DNA of 64,000 nt from JACCZR01 sp963830065 (GTDB lineage: Bacteria > Actinomycetota > Thermoleophilia > Solirubrobacterales > Thermoleophilaceae): the NCBI GenBank assembly GCA_963830065.1, contig CAWHLA010000006.1, positions 310,001 through 374,000 of the forward strand. The letters run 5' to 3'. Every line of letters starts with the position of its first letter. Positions within the stretch are counted from its first letter, which is position 1. Shown here in pieces: positions 47,321 through 54,639 of this stretch. The notes under the pieces are model-generated. The model made no database searches and had not been told where the DNA came from. It saw only the letters and a program-made list of their open reading frames with translations. The position numbers and the translations under genes were made by a program.

Positions 47321-47875
47321 CTGCCCGGCAGACCGTTCTTCGCCCTTGCGGCCTGCGCCGCGCTTCTCGTTTCCTGTGGCGGTGACGAGCCGGCCGCGCC
47401 CGCTGCCCAGCAGGCTCCCGACAAGCCGGCCAAGCCCCCTGTGGGTTGGCGCACTATCACCAACGCCCAGGCCGTCGTCTCGGTGGCGGCGCCGCGGCGC
47501 TGGCGGGTCACCGAGCGGGCCCGGGCCACGCTCATCCGCTCACCCGATCGCACCGTCGCGGTGACGCTGGTCGCGGACCGGACCCCGGCCGGGAGCGAGA
47601 CCCCCGCCGCCGAGTACGCCCGCGACACGCTGACCGCGCTGCCCGGCTTCGAGGGGTCGGTCGACGCCGAACCCCGGCGGGTCCGTGGGTCGCCGTACCC
47701 GTCGGCGCAGGTTCAGGGGCGCGGCCGCCTCACGCGCGGAAGGAGTGAGCAGCTGATCACCGTCGCGGCGTTCCACCGGGCCGGCCGGGTGACCTACGCG
47801 GTGGTGGCGTTCCGCCAGACCCAGACCCCCGCGGCGACCGTCGAGCGCATGCTCGCCACCGTTCGCGGCGGCTAG
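47321..47875 (+). CDS. Lipoprotein of unknown function
   Basis: A signal peptide with lipobox (FFALAACAALLVSCGG) is followed by a Pro/Ala linker and a domain of about 140 residues beginning GWRTITNAQAVVSVAAPRRW. The domain ends in FHRAGRVTYAVVAFRQTQTP and resembles small secreted domains of the DUF1795/PsbP-like type; the match is weak. No standard start is close to the signal peptide in this frame. CTG 47321 is used here, and the only alternative is ATG 47231, deep inside the previous gene. Confidence 0.65.
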   Translation: MPGRPFFALAACAALLVSCGGDEPAAPAAQQAPDKPAKPPVGWRTITNAQAVVSVAAPRRWRVTERARATLIRSPDRTVAVTLVADRTPAGSETPAAEYARDTLTALPGFEGSVDAEPRRVRGSPYPSAQVQGRGRLTRGRSEQLITVAAFHRAGRVTYAVVAFRQTQTPAATVERMLATVRGG

Positions 47876-47919
47876 CCCTTCCTACACACCGCTTACGCGT
47901 TTGATGCGAGAAGTGGCGC

Positions 47920-48160
47920 ATGGATCGCGCCACCGACGAGCGGCTGGCCGAGTTGGCCGCCCAGGGAGACGAGCGGGCCTTCGCCGTGCTCTACGCCCGC
48001 TACGGACGCCGTCTGCACGCCTCCTGCGGCTCGATCCTCAACGACGAAGAGGACGCCCACGACGCGCTCCAGAGCGCGATGCTCAACGCCTACCGCGCCT
48101 TGCGGGGCAACGGCCGCTTGGTCCGCCTCAGGGAGCGCCTCCCACCGGCGCTGACCCGGG
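47920..48160 (+). pseudogene. ECF sigma factor N-terminal remnant
   Basis: ATG 47920 starts a region 2 domain typical of ECF sigma factors: DERLAELAAQGDERAFAVLY, ARYGRRLHASCGSILNDEED and AHDALQSAMLNAYRALRGNG. After residue 68 the family likeness ends abruptly, and the frame runs on as proline-rich antisense sequence into pyrE. Region 4, needed to bind the -35 box, is missing. The gene probably lost its 3' part by deletion. Confidence 0.7.
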
Positions 48161-48169
48161 CGCCTTCGG

Positions 48170-48191
48170 GGGCGGGGACGGGCCCCCGCCC
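48170..48191. terminator. Hairpin between the sigma remnant and pyrE
   Basis: GGGCGGGG and CCCCGCCC form an eight-base stem around ACGGGC, 9 bp past the pyrE stop. It is suited to end pyrE transcription. Confidence 0.5.
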
Positions 48192-48199
48192 GGGGGCGA

Positions 48200-48760
48200 T
48201 CAGCGGTCGGGCCGCTCCGGGTACACGTCGTCGATGGTGGCCAGCGGCCGGTAGGGCGCTCCGGCCGCCTCCTCGATCGCCTCGCCACCCCCCGCCAGCC
48301 GGTCCAGCACCGACACCACCCCGGCGATCTCCAGGCCCTCCTCGCGGATGCGCTCGATGGCCGCGACCGTCGAGCCGCCCGTGGTGACTACGTCCTCGAC
48401 CACCAGGCAGCGCTCGCCGGCCTCCAGCGGCGGGCCCTCGACCCAGCGCTGTAGTCCGTGCGCCTTTCTCTCCTTGCGTACGAAGAAGGCCTTGACGTCG
48501 GCCCCCGCGGCCAGCGCCGAGCAGGCCACCGGGTCGGCTCCCATGGTGAGGCCGCCTACCGCCGTGGCCCCGCGCTCACGAGCCTCGGACGCCACCAGCT
48601 CGCCCAGCGCCGTGAAGCCCGCCGGGCGCAGGATCGCCCGCTTTGCGTCCACGTAGTACTGCGCCGTGGCGCCGCTGGTGAGGGTGACCTCGCCGATCAC
48701 CAGCGCGTGCTCGCGCAGCTCGGCGACCAATTGGTCGCGAAAATCGGTCAAGGCGGCCAC
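48200..48760 (-). CDS. pyrE: Orotate phosphoribosyltransferase
   Basis: GTG 48760 gives 186 residues. Features: LTSGATAQYYVDAKRAILRP, GGLTMGADPVACSALAAGAD, KAFFVRKERKAHGLQRWVEG (flexible loop) and the PRPP-binding motif CLVVEDVVTTGGSTVAAIER. The enzyme adds orotate to PRPP to make orotidine 5'-phosphate in pyrimidine synthesis. The size is typical for the short actinobacterial form. It is not in an operon with other pyr genes. Confidence 0.93.
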   Translation of the reverse strand: MAALTDFRDQLVAELREHALVIGEVTLTSGATAQYYVDAKRAILRPAGFTALGELVASEARERGATAVGGLTMGADPVACSALAAGADVKAFFVRKERKAHGLQRWVEGPPLEAGERCLVVEDVVTTGGSTVAAIERIREEGLEIAGVVSVLDRLAGGGEAIEEAAGAPYRPLATIDDVYPERPDR

Positions 48761-48784
48761 GGGGCGTGCCGATTCTAGGTAGGC

Positions 48785-49141
48785 ATGGCCACGCTCCTGC
48801 GTATCGCCGCTGTCGTGATCTGCTCGGTCATCGCCATCGCCTTCCTCAGCTTCGCCGTGGACGAGTCCGAGCAGGCCTCCGCGGAGCAGGTCCGCTCGAT
48901 CGACCCGGCCCGGGCGGAGGCCAAGCGTGAGGCGAAGTCCGGGCCCGTCACCGAGGCGATCCACGACGCCGCCGACTTCTTCCTGGCCCCCTTCGGCGAC
49001 GTCACGGACTCGCGCAACGCCTGGGTCCAGCACCTCGTGCCGACCGCTCTGGGCCTGCTTCTGTACGGCCTTGGACTGATGCTGCTGGCGAATTATCTGC
49101 CCAAGCAGAAACGCGCAAATAGCGACTGGCGCACTGCCTGA
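48785..49141 (+). CDS. Small two-span membrane protein
   Basis: The 118-residue protein has an N-terminal membrane span (LLRIAAVVICSVIAIAFLSF), a charged middle (QVRSIDPARAEAKREAKSGP) and a C-terminal span (VPTALGLLLYGLGLMLLANY) with a basic end. Function unknown. It is divergent from pyrE with 24 bp between the starts. Probably stable as a real gene because codon use is normal and both spans are clear. Confidence 0.75.
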   Translation: MATLLRIAAVVICSVIAIAFLSFAVDESEQASAEQVRSIDPARAEAKREAKSGPVTEAIHDAADFFLAPFGDVTDSRNAWVQHLVPTALGLLLYGLGLMLLANYLPKQKRANSDWRTA

Positions 49142-49195
49142 GATTCGCCTAGGGAAGCCGCAACTTCCCCTGCAAATCGTGTTGTAGTACCGTCT

Positions 49196-49352
49196 GTTGC
49201 GGTCAAACGCCGAATTCGTTCGTCCCTGGACGAGCGGAACGGGGGAACCACTGCGGCCCTGGAGGGGCTGCGGGGGCGAATCGCCACCCAGTGCGGTGGC
49301 GTAGCGCTACTTCCAAGCGCGAGCCCGTCAGCTAACCCCGTAGGCACAACGG
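49196..49352 (+). ncRNA. ydaO/yuaA (c-di-AMP) riboswitch
   Basis: The conserved ydaO blocks are present in order: CGCCGAATTCG, GCGGAACGGGGGAACCA, GGGGGCGAATCGC, and GCGAGCCCGTCAGCTAACCC followed by CGTAGGC. In Actinobacteria these riboswitches sense cyclic di-AMP and switch off cell-wall hydrolase genes. The next gene is an M23 peptidase, 18 bp later, exactly the expected target. The element begins about 50 bp after the previous gene, so it has its own promoter. The exact ends are approximate. Confidence 0.92.
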
Positions 49353-49370
49353 AAGAGGAGTCGGACTCGC

Positions 49371-51167
49371 ATGAGCACACTTCAGCGTGACTTGGCGCTG
49401 CATGAGCCCTGGCAGAAGTCGCTCGACCGCTCGCGGCGCCGCCGTGAGCTGGCGGCGCGTGCCCGCAAGGAGGTCGCCCGGCGCAAGGGCGCCTCGGCCG
49501 CAATGGCCACCGCGATGCTGGCCGGCCCCGCCGCGCCGTTCGCCGCCGCCGCACAGGGCGGGAGCACCAAGCGCGGCGACGACGCCTCCGCTCCGGCCTC
49601 CGACGCCGGCTCGGGCCAGCAGATCGAGATCCGTGCCGGCGGCCTGCCGCTGAGCTTCGGCTATGAGGGCGACATGGTCGCCGCGCTGCAGAAGGGCGTG
49701 GGCATCGAGTCCGACGGCATCTTCGGGCCCATCACCCAGAACGCGGTGAAGGCCTTCCAGCGCCGTGCCGGACTGCCCGTCACCGGCGTCGTCGACCCCG
49801 CCACCTGGCAGGCCCTGTTCTCGGGCACCGCCGCCCAGGGGACCGCTTCCTCCTCCTCCGCCCCTGGCCCGGTGGTGGATCTCGAGGCCTCCAAGGCGGT
49901 CGAGCGTGCTGTCCCGGCGCCCCAGACCACCTCCGCGGTCAACGTCGCCGCGGCGGCCAAGCCGCGCCTGGAGACGGCGGATGAGCCGGCCAAGCCCAAG
50001 GCGAAGCACCGCAGCCGCTCGGTTGAGCGGTCGGAGCCGCGCCGCGAGCGCCACTCGGCGCCCAAGCGCCGAACCGCTCCGAAGCGGGTCAAGACCAAGC
50101 CGGTCGTCGACCACGCCCCGACCGGGGGCGGGCCCTGCGGCTCGCGCCTGGTCAAGCCGGTCAAGGGCACGCAGACCTCGGGCTTCGGCATGCGCTGGGG
50201 CCGCATGCACGAGGGCGTGGACATCTCGGCCCCGACCGGCACGGCGATCCGTGCCGCCGCCTGTGGCGTAATCAGCTTCAAGGGCCAGCAGAGCGGCTAC
50301 GGGAACATCATCTGCATCAAGCACACGAGCCGGTTCTCGACGTGCTACGCCCACATGTCGCGCTTCGCCGGAATCTCCGGTCGCGTGCGTGCGGGCCAGG
50401 TGATCGGCTACGTGGGCTGCACCGGCAGCTGCACCGGCCCCCACCTGCACTTCGAGACCCGTGTCGGTGGCCAGGCCCGCAACCCCGCGTCGTACCTGCG
50501 CGGGGCGCGGATCTCCAGCCAGCCGACCGTCAAGCGGGCGTCGGTGCGCCGCGCTCCGGTGCGCAGTGCGACGTTCCGCACCAAGTCCACCAGGCGCAGC
50601 TACACGGCCACCAGCTCATCGCGCTGGAGCGGCGGGTCGAGCCAGACCACGGCCTCGACCGCGCAGGGCAGCTCGGGCTGGCAGCAGCAGGCCCCGGCTC
50701 CGGCCCCCGCGCCGCAGACGGCCGTGCAGCCGGTCCAGCCGGCCCCGGCCCCTCAGCCCGCTCCGGTGCAGCCAAAGGTGACCGTGACGCCGCAGACCGC
50801 GGCCCCGGCTCCCGCCCCGGCAGCGCCCGAGGCGGTGACTCCGCAGACGACGGCTCCGCAGACGACGGCCCCCGCTCCGGCGGCGCCGAAGCCTGCCGCG
50901 CCTGAACCCGCGGCGACCGAGCCGGCTCAGACCCCGGCCCCGGAGCCCAAGGCCCCGGTCACGCCGAAGGTCGAGACGCCTCAGGTCGAGGCACCCGAGG
51001 CAGCCAAGCCCGAGGCGCCGGCCGCGCCTCAGGCGAGCGAGCCGGCCACTCCCGCCGCGCCCGCGACCCAGGCTCCCGAGCCGGCCGCCACTCAGGCCCC
51101 GGCCGCGAAGCCGGCGGCCCCGGCCGCTCCGGCGCCGGCGGCGCCCACCGGCCCCGCCACTCCGTAG
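49371..51167 (+). CDS. Secreted peptidoglycan-binding M23 peptidase
   Basis: The 598-residue product has a long basic N-terminal part with a hydrophobic stretch (ASAAMATAMLAGPAAPFAAA) as the export signal, then a PG_binding_1 domain (DMVAALQKGVGIESDGIFGP, ITQNAVKAFQRRAGLPVTGV). A basic linker leads to an M23 domain with SGFGMRWGRMHEGVDISAPT (first zinc ligands), YAHMSRF and the HxH motif GPHLHFETRV. The last 190 residues are Pro/Ala/Thr-rich and probably span the wall. It hydrolyses peptide bridges in peptidoglycan. Expression should be controlled by c-di-AMP through the riboswitch. Confidence 0.95.
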   Translation: MSTLQRDLALHEPWQKSLDRSRRRRELAARARKEVARRKGASAAMATAMLAGPAAPFAAAAQGGSTKRGDDASAPASDAGSGQQIEIRAGGLPLSFGYEGDMVAALQKGVGIESDGIFGPITQNAVKAFQRRAGLPVTGVVDPATWQALFSGTAAQGTASSSSAPGPVVDLEASKAVERAVPAPQTTSAVNVAAAAKPRLETADEPAKPKAKHRSRSVERSEPRRERHSAPKRRTAPKRVKTKPVVDHAPTGGGPCGSRLVKPVKGTQTSGFGMRWGRMHEGVDISAPTGTAIRAAACGVISFKGQQSGYGNIICIKHTSRFSTCYAHMSRFAGISGRVRAGQVIGYVGCTGSCTGPHLHFETRVGGQARNPASYLRGARISSQPTVKRASVRRAPVRSATFRTKSTRRSYTATSSSRWSGGSSQTTASTAQGSSGWQQQAPAPAPAPQTAVQPVQPAPAPQPAPVQPKVTVTPQTAAPAPAPAAPEAVTPQTTAPQTTAPAPAAPKPAAPEPAATEPAQTPAPEPKAPVTPKVETPQVEAPEAAKPEAPAAPQASEPATPAAPATQAPEPAATQAPAAKPAAPAAPAPAAPTGPATP

Positions 51168-51185
51168 ACGGAGCACACATCCGGT

Positions 51186-51221
51186 CCGGCGAACTCGTCA
51201 GGCGGCTGACGAGTTTGCCGG
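51186..51221. terminator. Strong bidirectional hairpin
   Basis: AACTCGTCAG-GCGG-CTGACGAGTT, extended by CCGGC/GCCGG with one G-T pair, gives a 16-bp stem. It lies in the 98-bp gap between the convergent M23 and L,D-transpeptidase genes and likely terminates both. Confidence 0.75.
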
Positions 51222-51265
51222 GCCGGTGTGCCGGCCTCGGACCACTCGCGCCCTTAGCGGAGCGG

Positions 51266-52267
51266 CTACCTGTAGACGAAGATCTTCTGGCCGAGCCGAA
51301 TGCGGTTGTCGATCGCCTTCGCATTGGGGATCGGCACCCTGATGCAGCCGTGGCTGGCCGGGTAGTTCGGCACGGACTTGTAGCCGTGGATGGCGTAGCC
51401 GCGGATGAAGTAGTTCGAGTGGACCATGCCGTGTGAATTGGTCCCCGGCTGCTTGCGGTAGAAGCGGAAGGTGCCGAACACCGTGGGGGTCGAGGCCTTG
51501 CCCGAGGAGGAGTGGTAGACCGCGACCGCTCGCCCGCGGTTGACGAAAGCCAGCACCTGGCGGGACCAGTCGAACTCGACGTGGTAGCCGGCTCGCCGGA
51601 ACCGCGGGCGGAAGGCCCCGCGGCGGCGGAATACCCGCGAGAAGATCTTGGCGCTGGCGCGGGTGGTGCGGCGCATTCTGTTGGTCTTGCGGTAGGCCAG
51701 AACGGCGCGGGCGGTCCCGCCGCCGTAGCCGCCGCTCACCGGCACGGCGAAGCCGAGCCGGCGCAGGCCTCGCTGGAGCAGCCGTACCTTTACTCCCCGC
51801 GAGCCCGGCCCGGCGGCGAACCGAGCGACGACGAGTCGCTTCGAGGCCGCTGAGAAGGCCGCCTGCTGAGGCGTGGCGGTGTGCGCGACCAGGACGCGCA
51901 GCGTCCCGCGGCGGCGCAGCCTGAAGCGCGCCGCAAAGCGGCCCTTGCCGCGGCCCGACCGAGTCACGGCGACCCGCTTGACAGCGGTCGCCCGGCGCCC
52001 GCGGCGGAGGGCCACCGTCACCACCTGGCCCGGCACGAACGGGGCGACGCGGCCGCGCACGGTCACGGTCTGCCCGGAGAGGAAGTAGTCGGCGCGCTTC
52101 GTGCCCATCCCACCGTGGAGCGCGACGTCGGCGCGACCGCCCTGAGGGGCGGGGGCGGACTTTGGGGACTGCCCACCCTTGGGGCCGAGCAGCTGCGCCT
52201 GCGCAAGGGAGGGGGCAGCCACGAGGGCGGCGAGGGACATCGCGGTGACGATTGCCGGCCGCCTCAC
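51266..52267 (-). CDS. Secreted L,D-transpeptidase (YkuD) with peptidoglycan-binding domain
   Basis: The 333-residue product has a signal peptide (MRRPAIVTAMSLAALVAAPS, then LAQAQ), an Ig-like basic domain, a PG_binding_1-type segment (RGVKVRLLQRGLRRLGFAVP) and a C-terminal YkuD domain. The catalytic motif is complete: RGYAIHGYKS, then YPASHGCIRVPIPNAK, with the cysteine, histidine and arginine. It forms 3-3 crosslinks or attaches proteins to peptidoglycan. Convergent with the M23 hydrolase. Confidence 0.94.
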   Translation of the reverse strand: MRRPAIVTAMSLAALVAAPSLAQAQLLGPKGGQSPKSAPAPQGGRADVALHGGMGTKRADYFLSGQTVTVRGRVAPFVPGQVVTVALRRGRRATAVKRVAVTRSGRGKGRFAARFRLRRRGTLRVLVAHTATPQQAAFSAASKRLVVARFAAGPGSRGVKVRLLQRGLRRLGFAVPVSGGYGGGTARAVLAYRKTNRMRRTTRASAKIFSRVFRRRGAFRPRFRRAGYHVEFDWSRQVLAFVNRGRAVAVYHSSSGKASTPTVFGTFRFYRKQPGTNSHGMVHSNYFIRGYAIHGYKSVPNYPASHGCIRVPIPNAKAIDNRIRLGQKIFVYR

Positions 52268-52274
52268 GGGCGCA

Positions 52275-53102
52275 TCACCTTACAACGGCCGCCTGCGGGT
52301 TAGGGACGGGTAGCGGCCGCGGCCCCGGCGGCAGCAGCCGCGGGGCCAGCATCGCCACGGCGATCATCAGCGGCCCCACCACTACGGAGACCTGCCACCC
52401 GCCGTCGGCCTGGACCGCGTAGGCGACGGCGTTGTTGAAGGCGTGCATCGCGACCACTGGCCAGAGCGAACCCGTCTTCTCGTAGACCAGGCAGAAGATC
52501 ACCCCGAGCACCATCAGCGGCGGCAGGATCAGCAGCTGGTCCAGCCCGTCGAAGTTGAAGTGCACGAGCCCGAAGACCACCCCGTCCACCAGGGCCGCGA
52601 CCACGATGCCGAACTTGCTCCGCAGCGAGGCGTAGAAGAACCCGCGGAAGAAGACCTCCTCTGCCAGCGGCGCCAGGATCATCACGACGCAGCCCGCGAC
52701 GATCAGCCCGACGGTGCCCCGGTCGGCGCCCAGCGTCTCGGTGATGTCCTGCTTGTCCGGTTGGACAATCGCGCCGTAGATCGCCGCGAACAGGTAGAAG
52801 CACACGAGGCCCAGCGCGGCCCATCCGACGGCGGGCCAGAAGGCGGTCTGCCGCAGCCCGAAGTGCCACGCGCGCGGGCGCGCGACCAGCGCAGCGAAAA
52901 ACAACGCCGAGGCGACCAGGGCCGTGTCCTGGATGCCCGTGGCGATGATCGTGAAGCTCGCCGGCTGCGCCTCGCCCGGCTCCACGCCGCCCACCGCCGC
53001 CGCAATGCCCGCGCACACGAGCGTCACCAGGAGCGCGACCGCAAACGCCGCGAACCCGAAGCCCCACGGCCAGCGGGGCGGCTGTTCGGTCGATGCCTCC
53101 AC
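52275..53102 (-). CDS. CPBP-family intramembrane metalloprotease
   Basis: The 275-residue protein has about seven membrane spans and the CPBP (Abi/CAAX-like) motifs LAPLAEEVFFRGFFYASLRS (EExxxR), VFGLVHFNFDGLDQLL (FxxxH) and VVAMHAFNNAVAY. Such proteases clip within the membrane, and several are tied to bacteriocin immunity or envelope signalling. The stop of this gene is 8 bp before the L,D-transpeptidase start in the same direction, so they may share a transcript. Confidence 0.92.
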   Translation of the reverse strand: MEASTEQPPRWPWGFGFAAFAVALLVTLVCAGIAAAVGGVEPGEAQPASFTIIATGIQDTALVASALFFAALVARPRAWHFGLRQTAFWPAVGWAALGLVCFYLFAAIYGAIVQPDKQDITETLGADRGTVGLIVAGCVVMILAPLAEEVFFRGFFYASLRSKFGIVVAALVDGVVFGLVHFNFDGLDQLLILPPLMVLGVIFCLVYEKTGSLWPVVAMHAFNNAVAYAVQADGGWQVSVVVGPLMIAVAMLAPRLLPPGPRPLPVPNPQAAVVR

Positions 53103-53107
53103 GGGGC

Positions 53108-53755
53108 TCAGATTAGGTGGGCCAGCTCGTCGAGCGATCTGATGGCCCCTCCGCCCTCCCTGGCGATCAGCACCGCCTCCATGCCCGCGGCGCGCGCGCC
53201 CGCCACGTCCTTTTCCGGGGAGTCGCCCACGTGAAGCGCCTCGGACGGACGTGCGCCGATCAGCTCCAGGCCCGCGCGGAAGGGAGCCGGGTCGGGCTTC
53301 GCGGCACCCGCCTCGGCCGAGGAGACGACCCCGTCCACCAGCCCGAGCAGCCCGGCCTCATTCAGCACCGCCGGAAGGGAGCAGTCCCAATTGCTCACCA
53401 CCACCAGGGACAGCCTTCGCGCCCGCAGCGCCTCGAGAGCGGGGCCGGCGTCGGGGAACGCCCGGAAGCGCAGGGCCTCCAGCATCGGCTCGCGCACGTC
53501 CGACAAGCCGAGCGAGGTTCCGAGCACCTCCGCACACCGGTCGCGCAACGCGTCCAGCGCCGCCGCGTCGGACCCCTCGAGGTGATGCTCTAGGTAGTAG
53601 GCGATCTCGGCCGCGAACGCCCGCTCGGCCTCGTCCACGGTCACCTCGAACCCCCGCGCGGCAAGTGCTCGCACCAGCCGGGGCGCGGGCGGCTCGAGCT
53701 CCACCAGCGTGCCGAGCGCGTCCAGGGAAACCGCTGTTCTAGGGTGCGCGCCCAT
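53108..53755 (-). CDS. HAD-superfamily hydrolase
   Basis: The 215-residue product has the HAD motifs: I in AVSLDALGTLVELEPP (the first aspartate followed by A instead of the usual F-D), II in LSLVVVSNWDCSLP, III in AAKPDPAPF, and IV in ALHVGDSPEKDVAGARAAGM. The usual DxDxT is DALGT here, so the second catalytic aspartate is replaced by leucine; the activity may be weakened or it could use an alternative group. The start codon overlaps the start codon of the divergent MscS gene. It is 5 bp before the CPBP gene. Confidence 0.85.
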   Translation of the reverse strand: MGAHPRTAVSLDALGTLVELEPPAPRLVRALAARGFEVTVDEAERAFAAEIAYYLEHHLEGSDAAALDALRDRCAEVLGTSLGLSDVREPMLEALRFRAFPDAGPALEALRARRLSLVVVSNWDCSLPAVLNEAGLLGLVDGVVSSAEAGAAKPDPAPFRAGLELIGARPSEALHVGDSPEKDVAGARAAGMEAVLIAREGGGAIRSLDELAHLI

Positions 53756-54608
53756 GCCCGATCTTCTCATCGGCGGATTGATCGACGAGAACCGCGACAC
53801 GATCACCGCGGCGGTCACGCTGGTCTTCGCGGCTGCGTTCGCGCAAGCGGTCGACTGGATGATCCGCAAGCGGTCGAGGGCTCTCAGCGAGCGCGCTTCG
53901 GGCCGCGGGCTGTCGCCCGAGGCCGAGACCCGTCTGCGGCTCCTGCGCCGGCTGACCTTCGGCGTGATCATCCTGCTCGGGATCGCGCTCGCGCTCGTGC
54001 AGTTCCCGGCTGTGAAGCGAGTCGCGACGACCATCCTCGCCTCCTCCGCGGTGCTGGGCCTGGTCATCGGCTTCGCCGCCCGAGCCACGCTGGCCAACGC
54101 GGTCGCCGGAGTGCTGCTGGCGATCACCCAGCCCGTGCGTGTGGGAGACCTCGTGAGCTACAACAAGGAGACCGGCATCGTCGAGGACATGCGGCTGGCC
54201 TACACGACCATCCGCCTCGACAACGGGCGGCGGCTGGTGGTGCCCAACGAGAAGCTCGTTCAGAACCCGGTTGAGAACCACTCGGTGGTCGACCCGCGCG
54301 TGCAGGTGGAGGCGTCGGTGTGGCTGCCTCCAGGCGGCGATGCCGACCGCGCGATCGAGTTGATCGAGGACCCGGAGCGCGAGATCGAGGCGACCGTGGC
54401 GGACACCGATCGGTTCGGAATCAAGCTCACCGCGACCCAGTGGTGCGACGACCCGCAGCAGCGCGCGCCACTGGCCTCGACGCTGCGCCGCGATTGGTTG
54501 CGGAGATTGCGAGCCGAGGGTCTATCCTCAGCCGTTGCCCCTCCCTTCGATCCCGACCCTGCGCCGGAGCCAGACGATGATCCGGTGAGCGAAGGAGAGC
54601 GCACTTAG
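53754..54608 (+). CDS. MscS-family mechanosensitive channel
   Basis: The 284-residue protein has two to three N-terminal membrane spans, the pore helix (TILASSAVLGLVIGFAARAT followed by LANAVAGVLLAITQP) and the beta domain (VRVGDLVSYNKETGIVEDMR, LDNGRRLVVPNEKLVQNPVE). It should release solutes upon hypo-osmotic shock. Its C-terminus ends in an acidic Pro/Asp tail. ATG 53754 lies within the CATG that also holds the HAD start codon. Confidence 0.92.
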   Translation: MPDLLIGGLIDENRDTITAAVTLVFAAAFAQAVDWMIRKRSRALSERASGRGLSPEAETRLRLLRRLTFGVIILLGIALALVQFPAVKRVATTILASSAVLGLVIGFAARATLANAVAGVLLAITQPVRVGDLVSYNKETGIVEDMRLAYTTIRLDNGRRLVVPNEKLVQNPVENHSVVDPRVQVEASVWLPPGGDADRAIELIEDPEREIEATVADTDRFGIKLTATQWCDDPQQRAPLASTLRRDWLRRLRAEGLSSAVAPPFDPDPAPEPDDDPVSEGERT

Positions 54609-54639
54609 GGAGGCGAAAGCCGCAGGGGTAAAACCGCCG

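Noticed and set aside
50680..51165. Repeats in the 3' part of the M23 gene as a separate repeat element
   Set aside because: They are irregular Pro/Ala/Thr codon runs of a wall-spanning tail, in frame and ordinary for secreted actinobacterial proteins.
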